Source of the DNA: Nemertoderma westbladi
Lineage: Eukaryota; Xenacoelomorpha; Nemertodermatida; Nemertodermatidae
Assembly: GCA_032718475.1 (NCBI GenBank)
Contig: JAUCBJ010006595.1
Span: forward strand, 1-64,000
DNA: 64,000 bases
Direction: 5' to 3'
The notes beneath the pieces were generated by a model. The model saw only the letters and a list, made by a program, of their open reading frames with translations, was not told the DNA's origin and did no database searches. This document shows, in pieces, positions 24,250-35,734 of this stretch. The first letter of the stretch is position 1; every line of letters begins with the position of its first letter. The translations under genes and the position numbers were made by a program.

Positions 24250-25068
24250 TGCTGATGACTTAGGAGTACTCTCAGAATCAATAGAGGGAGCCCAACGTCT
24301 TCTCGGCTCGTTAGAACAGGCTGCTTCTAGTGTTGTTCTTTTTATTAACTCCAGAAAGACCAAAATATTGACAGTTAACTTTGAAAGTCCTCAGCATGTC
24401 TCTGACTGGATGAGCATAAGCTCAAAGGATGGTATGCTTGAGCATGTGGACGACTTCTGTTACCTGGGATCATGGATCCGGAGTCAGGTGAGGACCTTCG
24501 AATGCGTAAGGGAAAGGCATGGGAAGCCTTGAATAGGCTTTCCAGGATTTGGAAGTCACCAAGAATTAATCGGAAACTTAAGGTCCGATTATTTAGAGCA
24601 GCAGTTGTTCCAGTACTCCTCTATGGGAGTCCATGCTGGGCTCTAACTGCTGAGGACATCAAATCTCTGGATGGCACATTCACAAGAATGCTACGCCGGG
24701 TTCCTTGCATCAAGTGCAATGCACACATCTCCAACCAGACAATATATAACATTGGAGGTGTCTCATTGGTTCCCCCAAGCTTGACACTAAAACAAAGTCG
24801 CCTCTGCTTTCCAGGAAAATGCTGTCGCCGTGAGGACCAGCCAGTGCATAATCTTGTGCTTTGGCAGCCTCATGGAGTGAATAAGCATGGTGGACAGCCC
24901 ATGACATTCTTGAGATTCTTGAGGACACTGGCCTTGAAATTGCGGATGATCTAGCAAATGTCATGGGTGATAGGGAGTTGTGGTGTGGTGGCGCAATTTT
25001 GTCGACAAGCCGGCACAGCATTCTTAAAAATGCAGCTGCAATGCAGCATGCCGATCGCAGTAGTAGGG
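24250..25068 (+). pseudogene. RTE-like LINE, tandem copy 3
   Basis: Begins at exactly the same internal base (GCTGATGACTTAGG) as copy 2. It retains the YLGSWIRSQVRTF region, shifts frame near 24,480, and ends at the usual 3' end (CCGATCGCAGTAGTAG). A few substitutions relative to copy 2. Confidence 0.85.
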
Positions 25069-25252
25069 GCGACCTCCTGTTTGTGAATCACCAACATAAC
25101 TAGATACCGAGAACGATGCCAGTGTAACGGTATGCTGTAATTACTGAATTAGGCTTGTGGGTTGCACTGTCTGACTCTGACCTCAGCTCATAACCTTATC
25201 ACCCAGACTTTCGTAAGCTCGGACTCGTACTTTCGTACATCCACAAGTAATA

Positions 25253-25991
25253 ATGTCGTGGAAAGACAATAGCAAGGAAGTTCTCGAATCTCTGCAAATA
25301 ATTAAAGACGACGTTAAGCTAGTTAAGGAAGATCTGGCCCAGCTTGTTCACGTCAAGGCAGAGGTCTTGAATCTCAAAGCGGAAAATTCGGACCTGAAAA
25401 ATCATGTTAATCGCCTAGAATCTTTGAAAGACGAGTCTGAACAATATAACCGCAGGCAAAATATGTTACTGCATGGACTCCCTGAAACAAACAACCAAAC
25501 CACTGAGCGCGCTCAACTGGAGAGTACGCTATCTAAACTAAACTTGGACGTGAATCAGGTGGATGTGTTCCATCATCCTTGGGAAACTTCCACCTCGCTC
25601 CTTGAACAACCCTGAAAGCACTCCTACTCTCCCAATAATCATACGCTTCTTTGGACATGGAGCTCGTATCAAGGCCATGCAAAGTAGAAAGTTGCTGCCT
25701 CTGAATATCTACATCATGGACCACTTTACCAATCGCCGCGGGGATTTGCTAAGATCTGCCCACCAACTGAAATTAAAGAAAGTGATCTACGCTGCCTATT
25801 CCTACAATGGAAATATATTCATAAAACGTAACGAAAATGGTCGTGCGGTACTCATTTCCAAAGAATCTGATCTCAACAACTTCCATACGCCAGGCCCAGC
25901 AGAGGATCGCTCCCTGGGCTGGGTCCGCATAGAACCCGTCGCTACTCATCGGAGTTCCAATATATATGATGCCTTAAATACCAATACCTAA
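25253..25991 (+). pseudogene. LINE ORF1-like protein: coiled coil plus RRM-type domain, one frameshift
   Basis: Frame 1 from the ATG at 25,253 encodes a Leu-rich heptad coiled coil (about residues 10-70), then EQYNRRQNMLLHGLPE. This matches the entry into the RRM of L1/CR1-type ORF1 proteins (YSRRxNLxxxGxPE). After about 25,570 the conserved sequence is in another frame: LGKLPPRS, LPIIIRFFGHGARIKAM, ending in a FIKRNENGRAVLI-like C-terminal domain. Such proteins trimerise and coat element RNA. No ORF2 follows; the next 300 bp hold nothing recognisable. One frameshift, otherwise well preserved. Confidence 0.6.
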
Positions 25992-26285
25992 AACTGTATC
26001 AACCTGATTATATTCGACTTTACTTTACTTTACTCTACTTTAATATTTTGTTCCCTCATACATCGGGGTTTAATATTTTGTTTCCTCATATATTTTTCTG
26101 GCTTTTGCTTTAAAGTCAATACCGGCACTCTACCGCATAAACTATATGGAAATATGCTCATGCTTTGCTTTTGTTATTAACCTTGCCCGGCATCATCTCT
26201 ATGTTTTTTTATGTCTTGTCTGGTGCATTTGCCATTATATTGTAGAGAGAGCGTGGCAGAGATTGCCAGTCAACCCACCACCACT
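25992..26285. other. Non-coding spacer
   Basis: Contains an imperfect duplication around TTTAATATTTTGTT(C/T)CCTCATA (26,040 and 26,070). Nothing else recognised. Confidence 0.4.
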
Positions 26286-26742
26286 GTTGGTATTGTTGCT
26301 CATTTAATTGTTGCTCGTTGTTGGTCTTGTTTTGCTCGTTGTTGCTCATTGATGCTCGTTGTTGCTCATTGTTGCTCGTTGTTGCTCATTGTTGCTCGTT
26401 GTTGATCATTGTTTCCCATTGTTGCTCGTTGTTGCTCATTGTTGCTCGTTGTTGCTCATTGTTGCTCGTTGTTGCTCAGTGTTGCTCGTTGTTGCTCATT
26501 GTTACTCGTTGTTGTACTTTGTACTTCTTTATTGCTCATTGTTGCTCGTTGTTGCTCATTGTTACTCGTTGTTTCTAATTGTTTCTTATTGTCGATCATT
26601 GTTGCTCATTGTTGGTCATTGTTTTGCTCGTTGTTGCTCATTGTTGCTCGTTGTTGATCATTGTTGCTCGTTGTTGGTCATTGTTTTGCTTGTTGTTGCT
26701 CGTTGTTGGTCATTGTTGCTCGTTGTTGGTCATCATTGTGCA
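26286..26742 (+). repeat. 10-bp minisatellite (TTGTTGCTCR), about 45 copies
   Basis: Alternating TTGTTGCTCA and TTGTTGCTCG with scattered variants. A 10-bp period cycles through all frames every 30 bp, and none of the frames contains stops for long distances. That explains the overlapping Cys/Leu/Val-rich open frames here, which are not genes. Confidence 0.95.
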
Positions 26743-26774
26743 TTTTAGCACCTCATCCTACCGGGTCTTCCTTC

Positions 26775-27215
26775 CAAATGCGAAGACTGTGGGGGGGCAT
26801 CCACAACCCCCCGAGCATTAAGTTGCAAATCTGGTGTCCTAATAGTAAAACGCCATGATGATGTGCGCGATGTATTCAGCAACCTACTGGCCTCTGGATT
26901 CGGGGAATCAAGCGTTCAGCAAGAGGTTACCTTGTCCCGGGGTTACCTGGATAGAGAAGGTCAAGATGTGGGAGGAGTGTGAGCGGATTTGGTTGCTCGG
27001 GGAGTCTGGGCTAACCAGAGAGTGGCATCGTTCGATATCGTGATGATAAATGCAGATGCCACCTCTTACACCCAGGCCAACCGATCCACCGAGTCCATCA
27101 TTGAGCAGAGCTGTCGACTGAAGAAGCTACACTACCGAACCATCTGTGAGGACCAGATGATGGCTTTCACCCCTCTTGTCAGAACCACCAATGGCCCAGA
27201 TTCTTATATGCCACC
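26775..27215 (+). pseudogene. Remnant of a mobile-element C-terminal Cys/His-plus-RHN domain
   Basis: Across frameshifts the sequence gives CEDCGG, ALSCKSGVLIVKRHDDVRD (about 26,790-26,875), then DLVARGVWANQR, FDIVMINADATSY and FTPLVRTTNG (27,000-27,190). This order (CxCG...H..SC..GG...RHN.xRD, then a core with FD.R..NP...SY and FTPLV.STSGG) is one I recognise from C-terminal regions of many invertebrate retroelement-like predicted proteins. A nuclease-type role has seemed plausible for it, but I cannot confirm one. Degenerate and partial. Confidence 0.45.
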
Positions 27216-27263
27216 TCGCTGAGACACTCGTGTGCATGAGGGAGGTCTCGCATACATTCTGGG

Positions 27264-27557
27264 GGTGTTCACTGGCAGGCAGTTTGCACTCCAATCCAAT
27301 TACCTTTGCCTCTTGCTCTGGGGTAGCCGTCGCTCCTGGCGGGGATCGGGGTTTGGAGATGGGGCTGGTCTGTGTTGTGGGGGGCTGGACACCAGTCTTA
27401 GCATTCTGAGGGTGTTCACTGGCAGGCAGTTCGCACTCCAGTCCAATTTGCTTTTCCTGTGCTCTGCCTCTGGGGTAGTCGTCGCTTGTGGCCGGGATTG
27501 GAGTTTGGAGATGGGGCTGGTCTGTGTGGTGGGGGGCTGGAAACCAGTGTTATCTTA
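27264..27557 (+). repeat. Two tandem copies of a 147-bp unit
   Basis: The unit starting GGTGTTCACTGGCAGGCAG occurs at 27,264 and 27,411 with about 85-90% identity. G-rich (TGGGGGGCTGGA at each unit end). No protein domain recognised. Confidence 0.85.
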
Positions 27558-27823
27558 TTGGGGCTAATACCAGGTAACAGGTCAACCAGTAGATGGAACT
27601 AAACTACTTCTGTACTAATCCTGTAACTGTATATAGCCTAGTGTATACTAATCTGACTTATTAATTTGAATTCCCCACTACTGCTTTGGTATTATTTTTT
27701 TTCTTTTTTGTTTCCTCTTTCTTTTTAATTCCTCACTAAATACAGATTTCTTCAAAATTGAATGTTTACACAAATTGCATGCTAACACAAAAAAAACATA
27801 TAACGTTATTTGGTCTATTTTAA

Positions 27824-29376
27824 CCCTATTAGTACCGGGCTATAAAATGTTGTACAAATACCGGGAGGGGGTCATATTGACCCCCCCCTCTAAAATCTAC
27901 AAATATTTACGAAAACGTCTGATTTTTTGTTTGTACGTAGGTATCACTTGTCTGGATCCGACCGAAAAAAAAAATTTTCGAAAAAATGTACTGGGGTGGT
28001 TATATTGCAGCACCAATATTACAAGTAGTGCACAATTTTCACCAAATTTGAAAGTTACATTTTCGGCTAATTATTTTTCAATACAGGTTTTCTGGGGTGT
28101 AAAATACATTGGAAAATATTAAAAAATGATATGATTACTATAAATGGCTGTTTAGTCCTCTCTGCGTAGGAAAAAAATGAAAAAAACAAGTAACCAGCAC
28201 TTTTCAGTTAGAACACAAAATTTTTAATTCACTTATACGATGCTATAAATTCACATTTTCAGGTTTTTGAGGGCGCTGATTCTAATGGAATACATTTCTA
28301 ATATGCTAGATCATTGCTACTTGTATTTTTCGGCGTAATTTGGCAAATTTTGGTGCTAGCACCAAATTTCGTACCCATCACCAAAAAGTACAAGTTTGCG
28401 ATGTCCAGTGCAGTTTTTATTGATTCCATCGGATTCAGGACCCTCATAAACCCGTATAACGCAAGAAACAAGGTGATACTATCTACTTATCAATTTGCAT
28501 ATTTTCCAAAATTTGGTGCTGGCACAACAATTTTCACCCACCGGCGAAAAATACAAGTTTGACAACTCTTATGAAATTTTTACTGATTCCATTGAATTCA
28601 GAACCATCACAAACCCGTATAACGCAAGAAACAAGGTGACACAATCAATTGATATATTTGATGGTTTTCAAAATTTGGTGCTAGCACCACATTTTGCACC
28701 CACATCCGAAAAATACAAGTTTGAGATGTCTAGTTCGATAATTATATTTTCCATTGAATTCAGAACAGCCATAAACCTCTAAAACGCAAGAAATAAATTC
28801 TCACAAGCAATTTTATCTATTGAATGGATTTTCAAAATTTCGTGCTAGCACCAAAATTTGCACACAGCACCGAAAAATACAAGTTTGATACGCTTCGTGC
28901 AACTCGTATATATTTCTTCGAATCCAGAAACCCAAAAAACCCCAATTGCGTAAAAAACAAGTTTCAAACGATCAATTTACAAAATTGACTTATTTCAAAA
29001 TTTGGTGCTGGCACCAAAATTTGGCACCCACCGAAAAAAACAAGTTTAAAATTTCTAAATCAATTTATATGAATTCCATCAAATTTCTAACACCAAAAAA
29101 CCCGTGTAAATAAAAAATAGAGATGTTACAATTCATATTTAATGAAATGTAATTTTCAAAAAACGTCTCAAAAAAAGTGCCAAAAGTAGGGTTAAAAAAT
29201 GGCGCTATAACTCGAAAAGTACCCAATATTTTTGAAAACGGTTTTCACTACTAGGAAGACAATAGATTTTTAGGAAAAGTCATAAAATTTCAGATTCCCA
29301 ACTGCGTTTGTTTCAGAATTATAATAAAAAAACCACGGGAGGGGTCATATTGACCCCCCCCCCGGGTTTAATAGGG
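27824..29376 (+). mobile_element. piggyBac-like non-autonomous element with TTAA target duplication
   Basis: TTAA flanks both ends (27,820-27,823 and 29,377-29,380). The left end CCCTATTAGTACCGGG matches the inverted right end at 13 of 16 positions. Both ends carry a subterminal GGTCATATTGACC block, typical of piggyBac-group termini. The 1,553-bp interior has no transposase frame. It is largely five ~162-bp tandem units (28,342-29,155). It would need a transposase in trans. Confidence 0.8.
28342..29155 (+). repeat. Five ~162-bp degenerate tandem units with a palindromic core
   Basis: Units begin near 28,342, 28,506, 28,670, 28,834 and 28,996. Each starts with AATTTGGTGCTAGCACCAAA, a near-perfect palindrome. 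Each then has a CGAAAAATACAAGTTT-type segment, TTCCATTGAATTCAGAA and ACCCGTATAACGCAAGAAAC. The last two units are the most diverged. Confidence 0.85.
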
Positions 29377-29759
29377 TTAAACCTACTTGTCATTTATAAT
29401 AACAAATTCTTTCACCCCGAGAGTCGTCTCTTTACTTACTGTATAGTTCAGTTCTACTCTTCTATAATGATATACTACATATATGATCACTCAACACTGT
29501 TAACATACTTTATTTAAGAATACAACTGAAAAACTGATGTTTGTCTTAATATAAAATTTATGTATTAATAAATTAATTTTATTACATCAGAGTTCCAACT
29601 GGTACTATTAGGTAATTATATCGTGATGTAATAACTCACCAATATTCCTTTGTTGGTCTTTCTTGGTCTTCTTAGGTCTCACCCCACTTGGTTAGTACTT
29701 TTGCGCCTAACTAGGTTTACTTACTTTTATTCCTGTTAGTGTTGCCATGGTAACTACTT

Positions 29760-30240
29760 CCCAGCATATTGACTCCCCCCATTCTATACGTCCATCTGAC
29801 TGCTGTTACTCCAATACTAACAACTCTCTCTATTCTCCCAAAATTGCATCTCTTTCGTGTACTTCCTCGGATGCTTTACTCCTCTTATTTAGCATTATTT
29901 CTACCTCTCTCACCTCCTCCCTATTTAATTCCACTTCCTTTTTCACTCTAGTTTCCCTCTGCTCTCTCTCATACTCCATAATTATTCTGTCCTGTTCTTT
30001 CTGTTCTTCATACTAATGCTGTTCATGTTCATGCTTACATTATTCATACTCACGCTCATGATCCTCTCTCTATCTCTCTCCTCCATTAACACTCATCTCT
30101 CTGTTCTCTCTAAGTTTTCTCTCTGTCTACTTTATCTTGTTCTCATCATAAATTCCTCACGCTAGTTCCTCCCATCGTTGTTTCATTTTCTATTTTCTTA
30201 ATGTCCCCTCTTACTCTATTTTTTACTATATTCCTTTATT
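29760..30240. other. Strongly pyrimidine-rich strand, about 480 bp
   Basis: The plus strand is C/T-rich with CTCTCT-type clusters. The minus strand therefore reads as Glu/Arg/Lys-rich helix in one frame with several stops (for example MEYEREQRETRVKKEVELNR at about 29,970-29,910). It could be a decayed gag-type coiled coil like that of BEL copy D, or just low-complexity DNA. Confidence 0.35.
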
Positions 30241-32727
30241 TTGCCTTTTTTAACTCTCTGTAATGCATTTCTATATAGACATAATTTTCCGGGTTATAAC
30301 CGAGGATGTCACAGACTTCACACTTGCTTCATAGCTAATGGAATCCTCGGTATTCAATCCTTCAGATTCCATTTCTGTAGGTCTGCATAAGACCCTACTA
30401 AATATTTTAAACTGTGTCCACTTCCTCGAATCATCCCCAAAATGTAATCTTTTGGAGCCCTGATTTTATATTCCCCACCTATTTGAGTCATGTTAAATAG
30501 GTAATAGTTTATTCTACTGAGATGTCTACTTAGTTGTCTTGGCTGCAGGTTGTTGAGCTATCAAACATCCCATCTCCTAGTTCTTTTAGAATCTGGTCCT
30601 CATCCTCCTTTTGTGGCCATCCTCATCTTGGGGTGATTAAGGATTGTGTCGTCATTGCCTGTTGTCTACTCAGGTGTCCATCGCTAGGGTGTAATGGAGG
30701 TAGGCTTGTTCTGCCGATTGAAACAAACCTCTGGAAAGTGGAGGCCGAACCACAACCCCGCCCCCCCATCACCCACTATAAGATAACTATTGATGTTACC
30801 CAGGAATAGAGCTCGCTTACCCCCTGCAAGGTAAGATCACTCCACTGGTCCCAAGGCAACAAACCACCTGTTCTTGTTCAAATACCGTTTTGACCGATTT
30901 GCTACCGATCGCATGGAGTAACGCTGGTGTTTCCATCTGAATGAGATCTTGTTGTGTCATGGGTTCCTCCACCCTGATGACCGTGCCAGTGATGAGAGTT
31001 CGTCAAGTGGAGTTCTGAGTATTTGTCTTCCTGTATCAAATCGTCATCACCCGATACGATGGGTTCAGTCCTTGTTGGGTTGACTTTATCACTGATAGTT
31101 GATTTGGATTCGAGTTCATTGTTGCTGCATGCGTTCTGGTAACATCAATAGTTTGTAGAATGCTGTACTGTAAATCGACATTGTTGATGCGATACGTTAT
31201 GACCATCCACATCATATTGGTGTTGTTGTTGTACTGTCTTGAAATTTTCTCTGATTCGTTGAAATCCATTATTGGATCTCACTGGGTGGCATCTCCATCC
31301 AGCGTCTGCCACTTCAAACGGGCTCCTTCTTTCATTGTTGAACAATATCATGTGATCGTAGTTGATGATCTTCTAACATCAAATATCACTGTGAGTAGAT
31401 TTCGTCCGGTCTATTGAGTTCGAAATACTACCACGATTCTAGTTTGTATCTCTAGTTGATATTTATTATCAATGCCAATAAAGCTATTACAACTACATTG
31501 AGGATAATGTACTTCACCAATAATAATAAATAAGTCAAATATACTGATAGGAACGAGGCATTATTTGATGTAGACACAAGACACAAGTATGAAACTGCAC
31601 CAAATATACCATTGTAAAATATTACCAATATTGACAAAATCTGGCTAATCTTTAGTTAACACTTCGTACTATATCCATAAGCTACCAAAAGGGGCCCTTC
31701 CCAGAAATTATCCCCTTACTGTAATAATATAACCTCCACCTAATTATCATTGCACGTTATTGGGCCTTTAGGAAAAATTAATACGCAGCAATTAATCAGG
31801 TTATCATACCACTCATCATTTGTCTATTCCAATATTATGTATCCAAATGACACTCCTTTCTCATAATCATGCCACACTCACTTCCCGTTCACACCCAATA
31901 TTAAACCCAAGGTTATTGCTCATCAAATATCATGTATATATCAATGATCTATCAATATATAATATCAATGTATATTGGTTTAATATTATTACACACAGGG
32001 TTACCAAATATCCAATCCGTTGGACACGATTTGCCCTTCAAATAAAATTATATAAAATAGTTATATATACATTATTATTAAATAAATTATTAAATAAAAT
32101 TGTTAGGGATATTTAGATTTCTAGTTATTGACGCCTACCTCAGCAGTTTGTTCAAGAGCATTTGTTCACAAAACCATGAATAGTAAGTAGTGCATGTAAT
32201 GTACTCAAAGTAGTATTATTCAATACAAAAAGTATTTGTCTCACCTGTACTGTTTAAATAAAATATGAAAAACTGTATATGTGTATGAATTGAATATGTG
32301 AGATAAAATAATCACATGTACTGTGTTGTAGGTCTACAGTAAATATATTGTGCCGTGTGTGTCTGCCTATGCCTGCACATTACTGATGTTCTGCACATTT
32401 TACACCATCTGTGATCCCTCCCACCCGCTAGCATAACGATTTTTTTTATGTTACATGTATAATAAGAGGAATTGCTTGCATATATTGTCCCTTCATAGAG
32501 AATAGCTAATAATTAAGCTGTTAACATCAATGAGTTACACTCTACATCATGATTATATAAAATTGTTTATGAAATATATAGGAAGACAGCCTGTATGATA
32601 GAGCTGTATTATTCCTATGTAACATATACCACAATGTTGGACACGCCACACACATATTAGCAATGAGCAGTTAGATAGATAGTTGTCACATTACTAGGTA
32701 GGCCCTATCATCTCCCCCCATTATAAA
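30241..32727. other. AT-rich, no gene recognised
   Basis: Short minus-strand frames around 30,830-31,350 (such as the one containing LLHAIGSKSVKTVFEQEQ) resemble retroelement gag-type sequence only vaguely. No motif supports a call. 31,640-32,720 is AT-rich with no repeats or frames of note. Confidence 0.35.
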
Positions 32728-32961
32728 ATGACTATTAGTTTTTTGGGTCACCTAATTTTCGTTAACAAATGGTGTAAAAAAATTTATCACCCATTGATTG
32801 CATTTTATATAATGTTTGTGGACGATTTAAGCATAGCTTTATTAGTGGTAAAAGGCTGCCTAGCTCATGAACGAATTAATCACATTATTTATGCTGACGA
32901 ACTGTTTATATTATTATCTAATTCAATATTTGGTTTGCAAAAATTATGTGCAAATTTTTAA
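32728..32961 (+). pseudogene. Small LINE RT fragment around the YADD motif
   Basis: Reads FYIMFVDDLS, then INHIIYADELFILLSNS..GLQKLC. This is the standard RT motif B/C region of LINEs, with YADD changed to YADE, so the catalytic Asp pair is lost. About 77 codons; flanks unrecognised. Confidence 0.6.
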
Positions 32962-33324
32962 AAATTTTCACCTTTGACGTTCCTTAGTGGTCAGCACCAT
33001 AATTAATATTTATAATATAAATAATTATTTATATTTTAAATTTACATTTCCGATGATAATTTTTTCCACATTTGTTCTATTTTTACATCATTTGGAAAAT
33101 AACTTCGAAAATTACATCCAGGATCACCGCTCAGGAAATATACTTTTTAGTTTTTGCCAGATGGTATGCTTTCTTTCTGATTGAGGAATAAACATATGTT
33201 TTCTACCTTTTTTTATAACTAAGTTAAACCACATAAAACAATGAAAAAAAAAGAAAGAAAAATAAATCTCTTCAAGATAAACATATTTGGCATATCTAAT
33301 GTATTTTGACACACTTACATTGAC
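32962..33324. other. AT-rich, nothing recognised
   Basis: Between the LINE RT fragment and the SINE relic; short AT-rich frames only. Confidence 0.4.
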
Positions 33325-33400
33325 TGGTCCAATAGCCTAGTAGGTTAGCGTGTAGGTCGTGCATATATTAAGTGACGAGTTAAAACCTCACTCAGTAAAA
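33325..33400 (+). mobile_element. tRNA-like SINE head (decayed)
   Basis: AATAGCCTAGTAGGTTAGCG resembles a tRNA start with A box (TRGYNNARNNGG). About 35 bases on, GACGAGTTAAAACCTC is a degenerate B box (GGTTCRANNCC). No convincing cloverleaf folds, so it is a SINE relic and not a tRNA gene. Confidence 0.4.
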
Positions 33401-33635
33401 ATTGTATTTTTGTAACATTTATTTTCAAATTCGAATGTACCGCCTATTTGTATTAAAGTAGTTGGACCAATAGCGTGCGTACAACTAACAGAACTGATTA
33501 GCTGGAGCAATGGTGTGTGCTAAATTATTTATTGAACCAATGCGAGCTCATAGAATGTTGTAGAAGGTTCTAGTGTTATTCCATACCTCAGATTTACTAT
33601 AAATGGTGCCGTTTGCCCTTTGGTTATCACTAATC

Positions 33636-33971
33636 ATTGCAGCTGAAGCATTAAGTATTCAAGAGGGAATATAAGAATCTGTTTACATTCGGATCTTGCT
33701 TCTGGAATTACTTGGCTTCAAAAAACCTGGTATGTCTACCCTTCCTATAGATGCCTATGTTGATAGCCGAAGTGTGATTCAAGCAATACATTCAACCAAG
33801 ATGGTTGATGACAAACGCTTAAGAATAGACATTGTGGCAAAGCGTGGAGAAATAAAATCTGTAAACTGGTGTCCTGGATCAGCTCAAATTGCTAATTGTC
33901 TTACCGAAAAGGGAGCCAACGGACTCAATCTTTTGAAATGTATAAAATTAGGGAAAATAGACTTGATTTAA
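33636..33971 (+). pseudogene. Ty1/copia-type RNase H fragment
   Basis: Starts at AAEALSIQEG (the copia AE.xAL..A.xE block), with one in-frame stop near 33,675. Then YVDSRSVIQAIHSTKMVDDKR, LRIDIVAKRGEI and WCPGSAQIANCLTEKGA, equivalent to the copia KHID/IADxLTK end of RNase H. RT, integrase and gag are absent. A purine-rich tract and LTR-like sequence follow directly, as expected for a copia 3' end. Confidence 0.7.
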
Positions 33972-34011
33972 ACTATCCTTAAAAAAAACAAAGTAAAAAA
34001 AAAGAGAAAAG

Positions 34012-34233
34012 TGTAGGAATGTCAATATCTATATATGTACACTATGAAAGTCAATTCATGATCTAAGCCCGGCATTTTGTTGTAAGTCCTGCTGTTGTGT
34101 TAGTACAGTAGTAGTTGGTACCGGTAGTGAGTTGTTTATATATTTATATATGTAGATTGCTATATGTGATAGTCTGTTAGTGCTATAGTGGATAAGAATA
34201 TAAGATTATGTATACCGTCATCAGTGTTTAACA
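34012..34233 (+). repeat. Probable copia 3' LTR
   Basis: Preceded by a purine tract (A9GAGAAAAG, 34,000-34,011) that fits a polypurine tract. Starts TGTAGGAAT (typical copia LTRs begin TGTTGGAAT) and may end at GTTTAACA, about 222 bp. No matching 5' LTR in the window. Confidence 0.5.
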
Positions 34234-35696
34234 TCCCTGCCGGCAGGTAGAAGATCGGATCCTTTACCGCCCATCTTGTGGAATTGTTTCTCGCCCAAAA
34301 TGGTTATAACAGCGCCACTGTCAGGCAGGGCCTGTTTAATATGTCCAACTTAATTATTATTATCTGTGCGAAATATGTCGACTGGTACATATTCTAACTC
34401 GCATATTGTGTTAGAGATTACAATGCGATTGACAGAGTTTTCAAGAGACCAGAGACCAAGTTTTCCGCACCCATCGCATGTGGCGTTTCGGGCTGGACAG
34501 TCAGTTCTGCCACCCGGGTGTGTCTTTCGACCGCTCATACCACATTTGCCGGAACTTTGGTTCGGATTGCTGGAATTATTTCGATTATCCAAAGGATTCC
34601 GATTATCTCAATTTTCACGGGTTGGGGATCGTCCATGTTCCCGTTGTTGATAGTTCGAGATTTGTGTTATAGGTTTGCCACTACCTATAATTACCTCGTT
34701 CTTCTCAATTGCTTCAACCATCTGTGCTATTCGAACACAGTCATCAAGTGTCGGTTCAGGTAGAATTTCGAGGAGTTTGGATCGAGTCTCAGAGGTTCGA
34801 ACACCCACAATGATCTGTGTAACTAACTGACGGTTACCACAATGGTTGCACAGCTTCGCGCTGTCAGCTAGTTCCTCGAGTGAAACTCAGAGTGAATTAA
34901 AGGATTCGTTAGGACCCGGTTTACGTTCTCTCAACTTTATGGCGTCAACAGCAAGACTCCGTTTAGAACGTAAATGGGCCTGAAATGCGTCCAACAACGT
35001 CTCAGTTGTTGTGTCACCTGAGTCGATATCCAGGCGAAGCGTAACTTTAATAGTTTGTTGGATATCCATTCCCAACGCCTCTATCAAGGCATATACTTGC
35101 TCGTCGCGAGGGAAAAGCGATATCTGATGCTGGTGGGCGTGAACGTCCCAAGCTTTCCGCCATCGGATGAAGGTTTGGAAGTCGATGTTATTATTTATTT
35201 TTTCGAGATTCTTAATATCGATTGGACGATGTCGATTTTGATGCTCAGGTACATCTCCGGGAGCCACAGGTGGTACCCCTGGTGCCACTACACCGCCAGC
35301 GGCAGGATGGAGTGTCGCTATTAATTGAGCGAACTGCGCGGCGGGGACACGTCGGTCCTCATCGGCACGTTCTATCACAAGCCGTAGCTCCTTGGCTGCG
35401 ACAGCGCGATCCTCGGCTCATTGTAATTCGGCGGCGGTATGCTCTCTAGTGGAACGATCCTCAGCAGCTCGCCGTTCATCTGCTAAAATTTTATCAAATG
35501 TGTCCCATGAAGCAGTTTCACCCTTTCCACCTTCAAAGTTTAACACTCCGGATAACTTCTTCTGAAGAGTTTTAGCAGCTGTTTTAAGTGTAAAGTTTAT
35601 GCCAGCCTGGGTACAGTAATGTCGGAGATCTTGTATATTGCGTTGTGGTATATCCTATTCATTTAAGTCCAAATAATTATCTGGTTTCTCTCCCAT
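34234..35696 (-). pseudogene. Ty3/gypsy-type gag and start of protease, decayed
   Basis: ATG at 35,696. An N-terminal segment follows (first stop near residue 14), then a helix-rich linker, then a capsid-like block: FQTFIRWRKAWDVHA, LIEALGMDIQQTIK, LLDAFQAHLRSKRS and GPNESFNSL. After a gap in frame: GVRTSETRSKLLE, LDDCVRIAQMVEAIEKNE and a zinc-binding segment CGMSGRKTHPGG..CPARNATCDGCGKLG (about 34,560-34,450). Protease remnant at 34,340-34,240 with PDSGAVITILGE (DSG catalytic triad). Downstream pol is replaced by copia sequence. Several stops. Confidence 0.7.
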
Positions 35697-35734
35697 TGTA
35701 AGGGCAAGTTATTTTCGAAGTAATCGTAGTAATA

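Noticed and set aside
26211-26858. Several overlapping Cys/Leu/Val-rich ORFs
   Set aside because: All come from the 10-bp minisatellite, which lacks stops in several frames; no start context or domain.
33325-33400. Functional tRNA gene
   Set aside because: B box degenerate and no convincing cloverleaf; better as a SINE relic.
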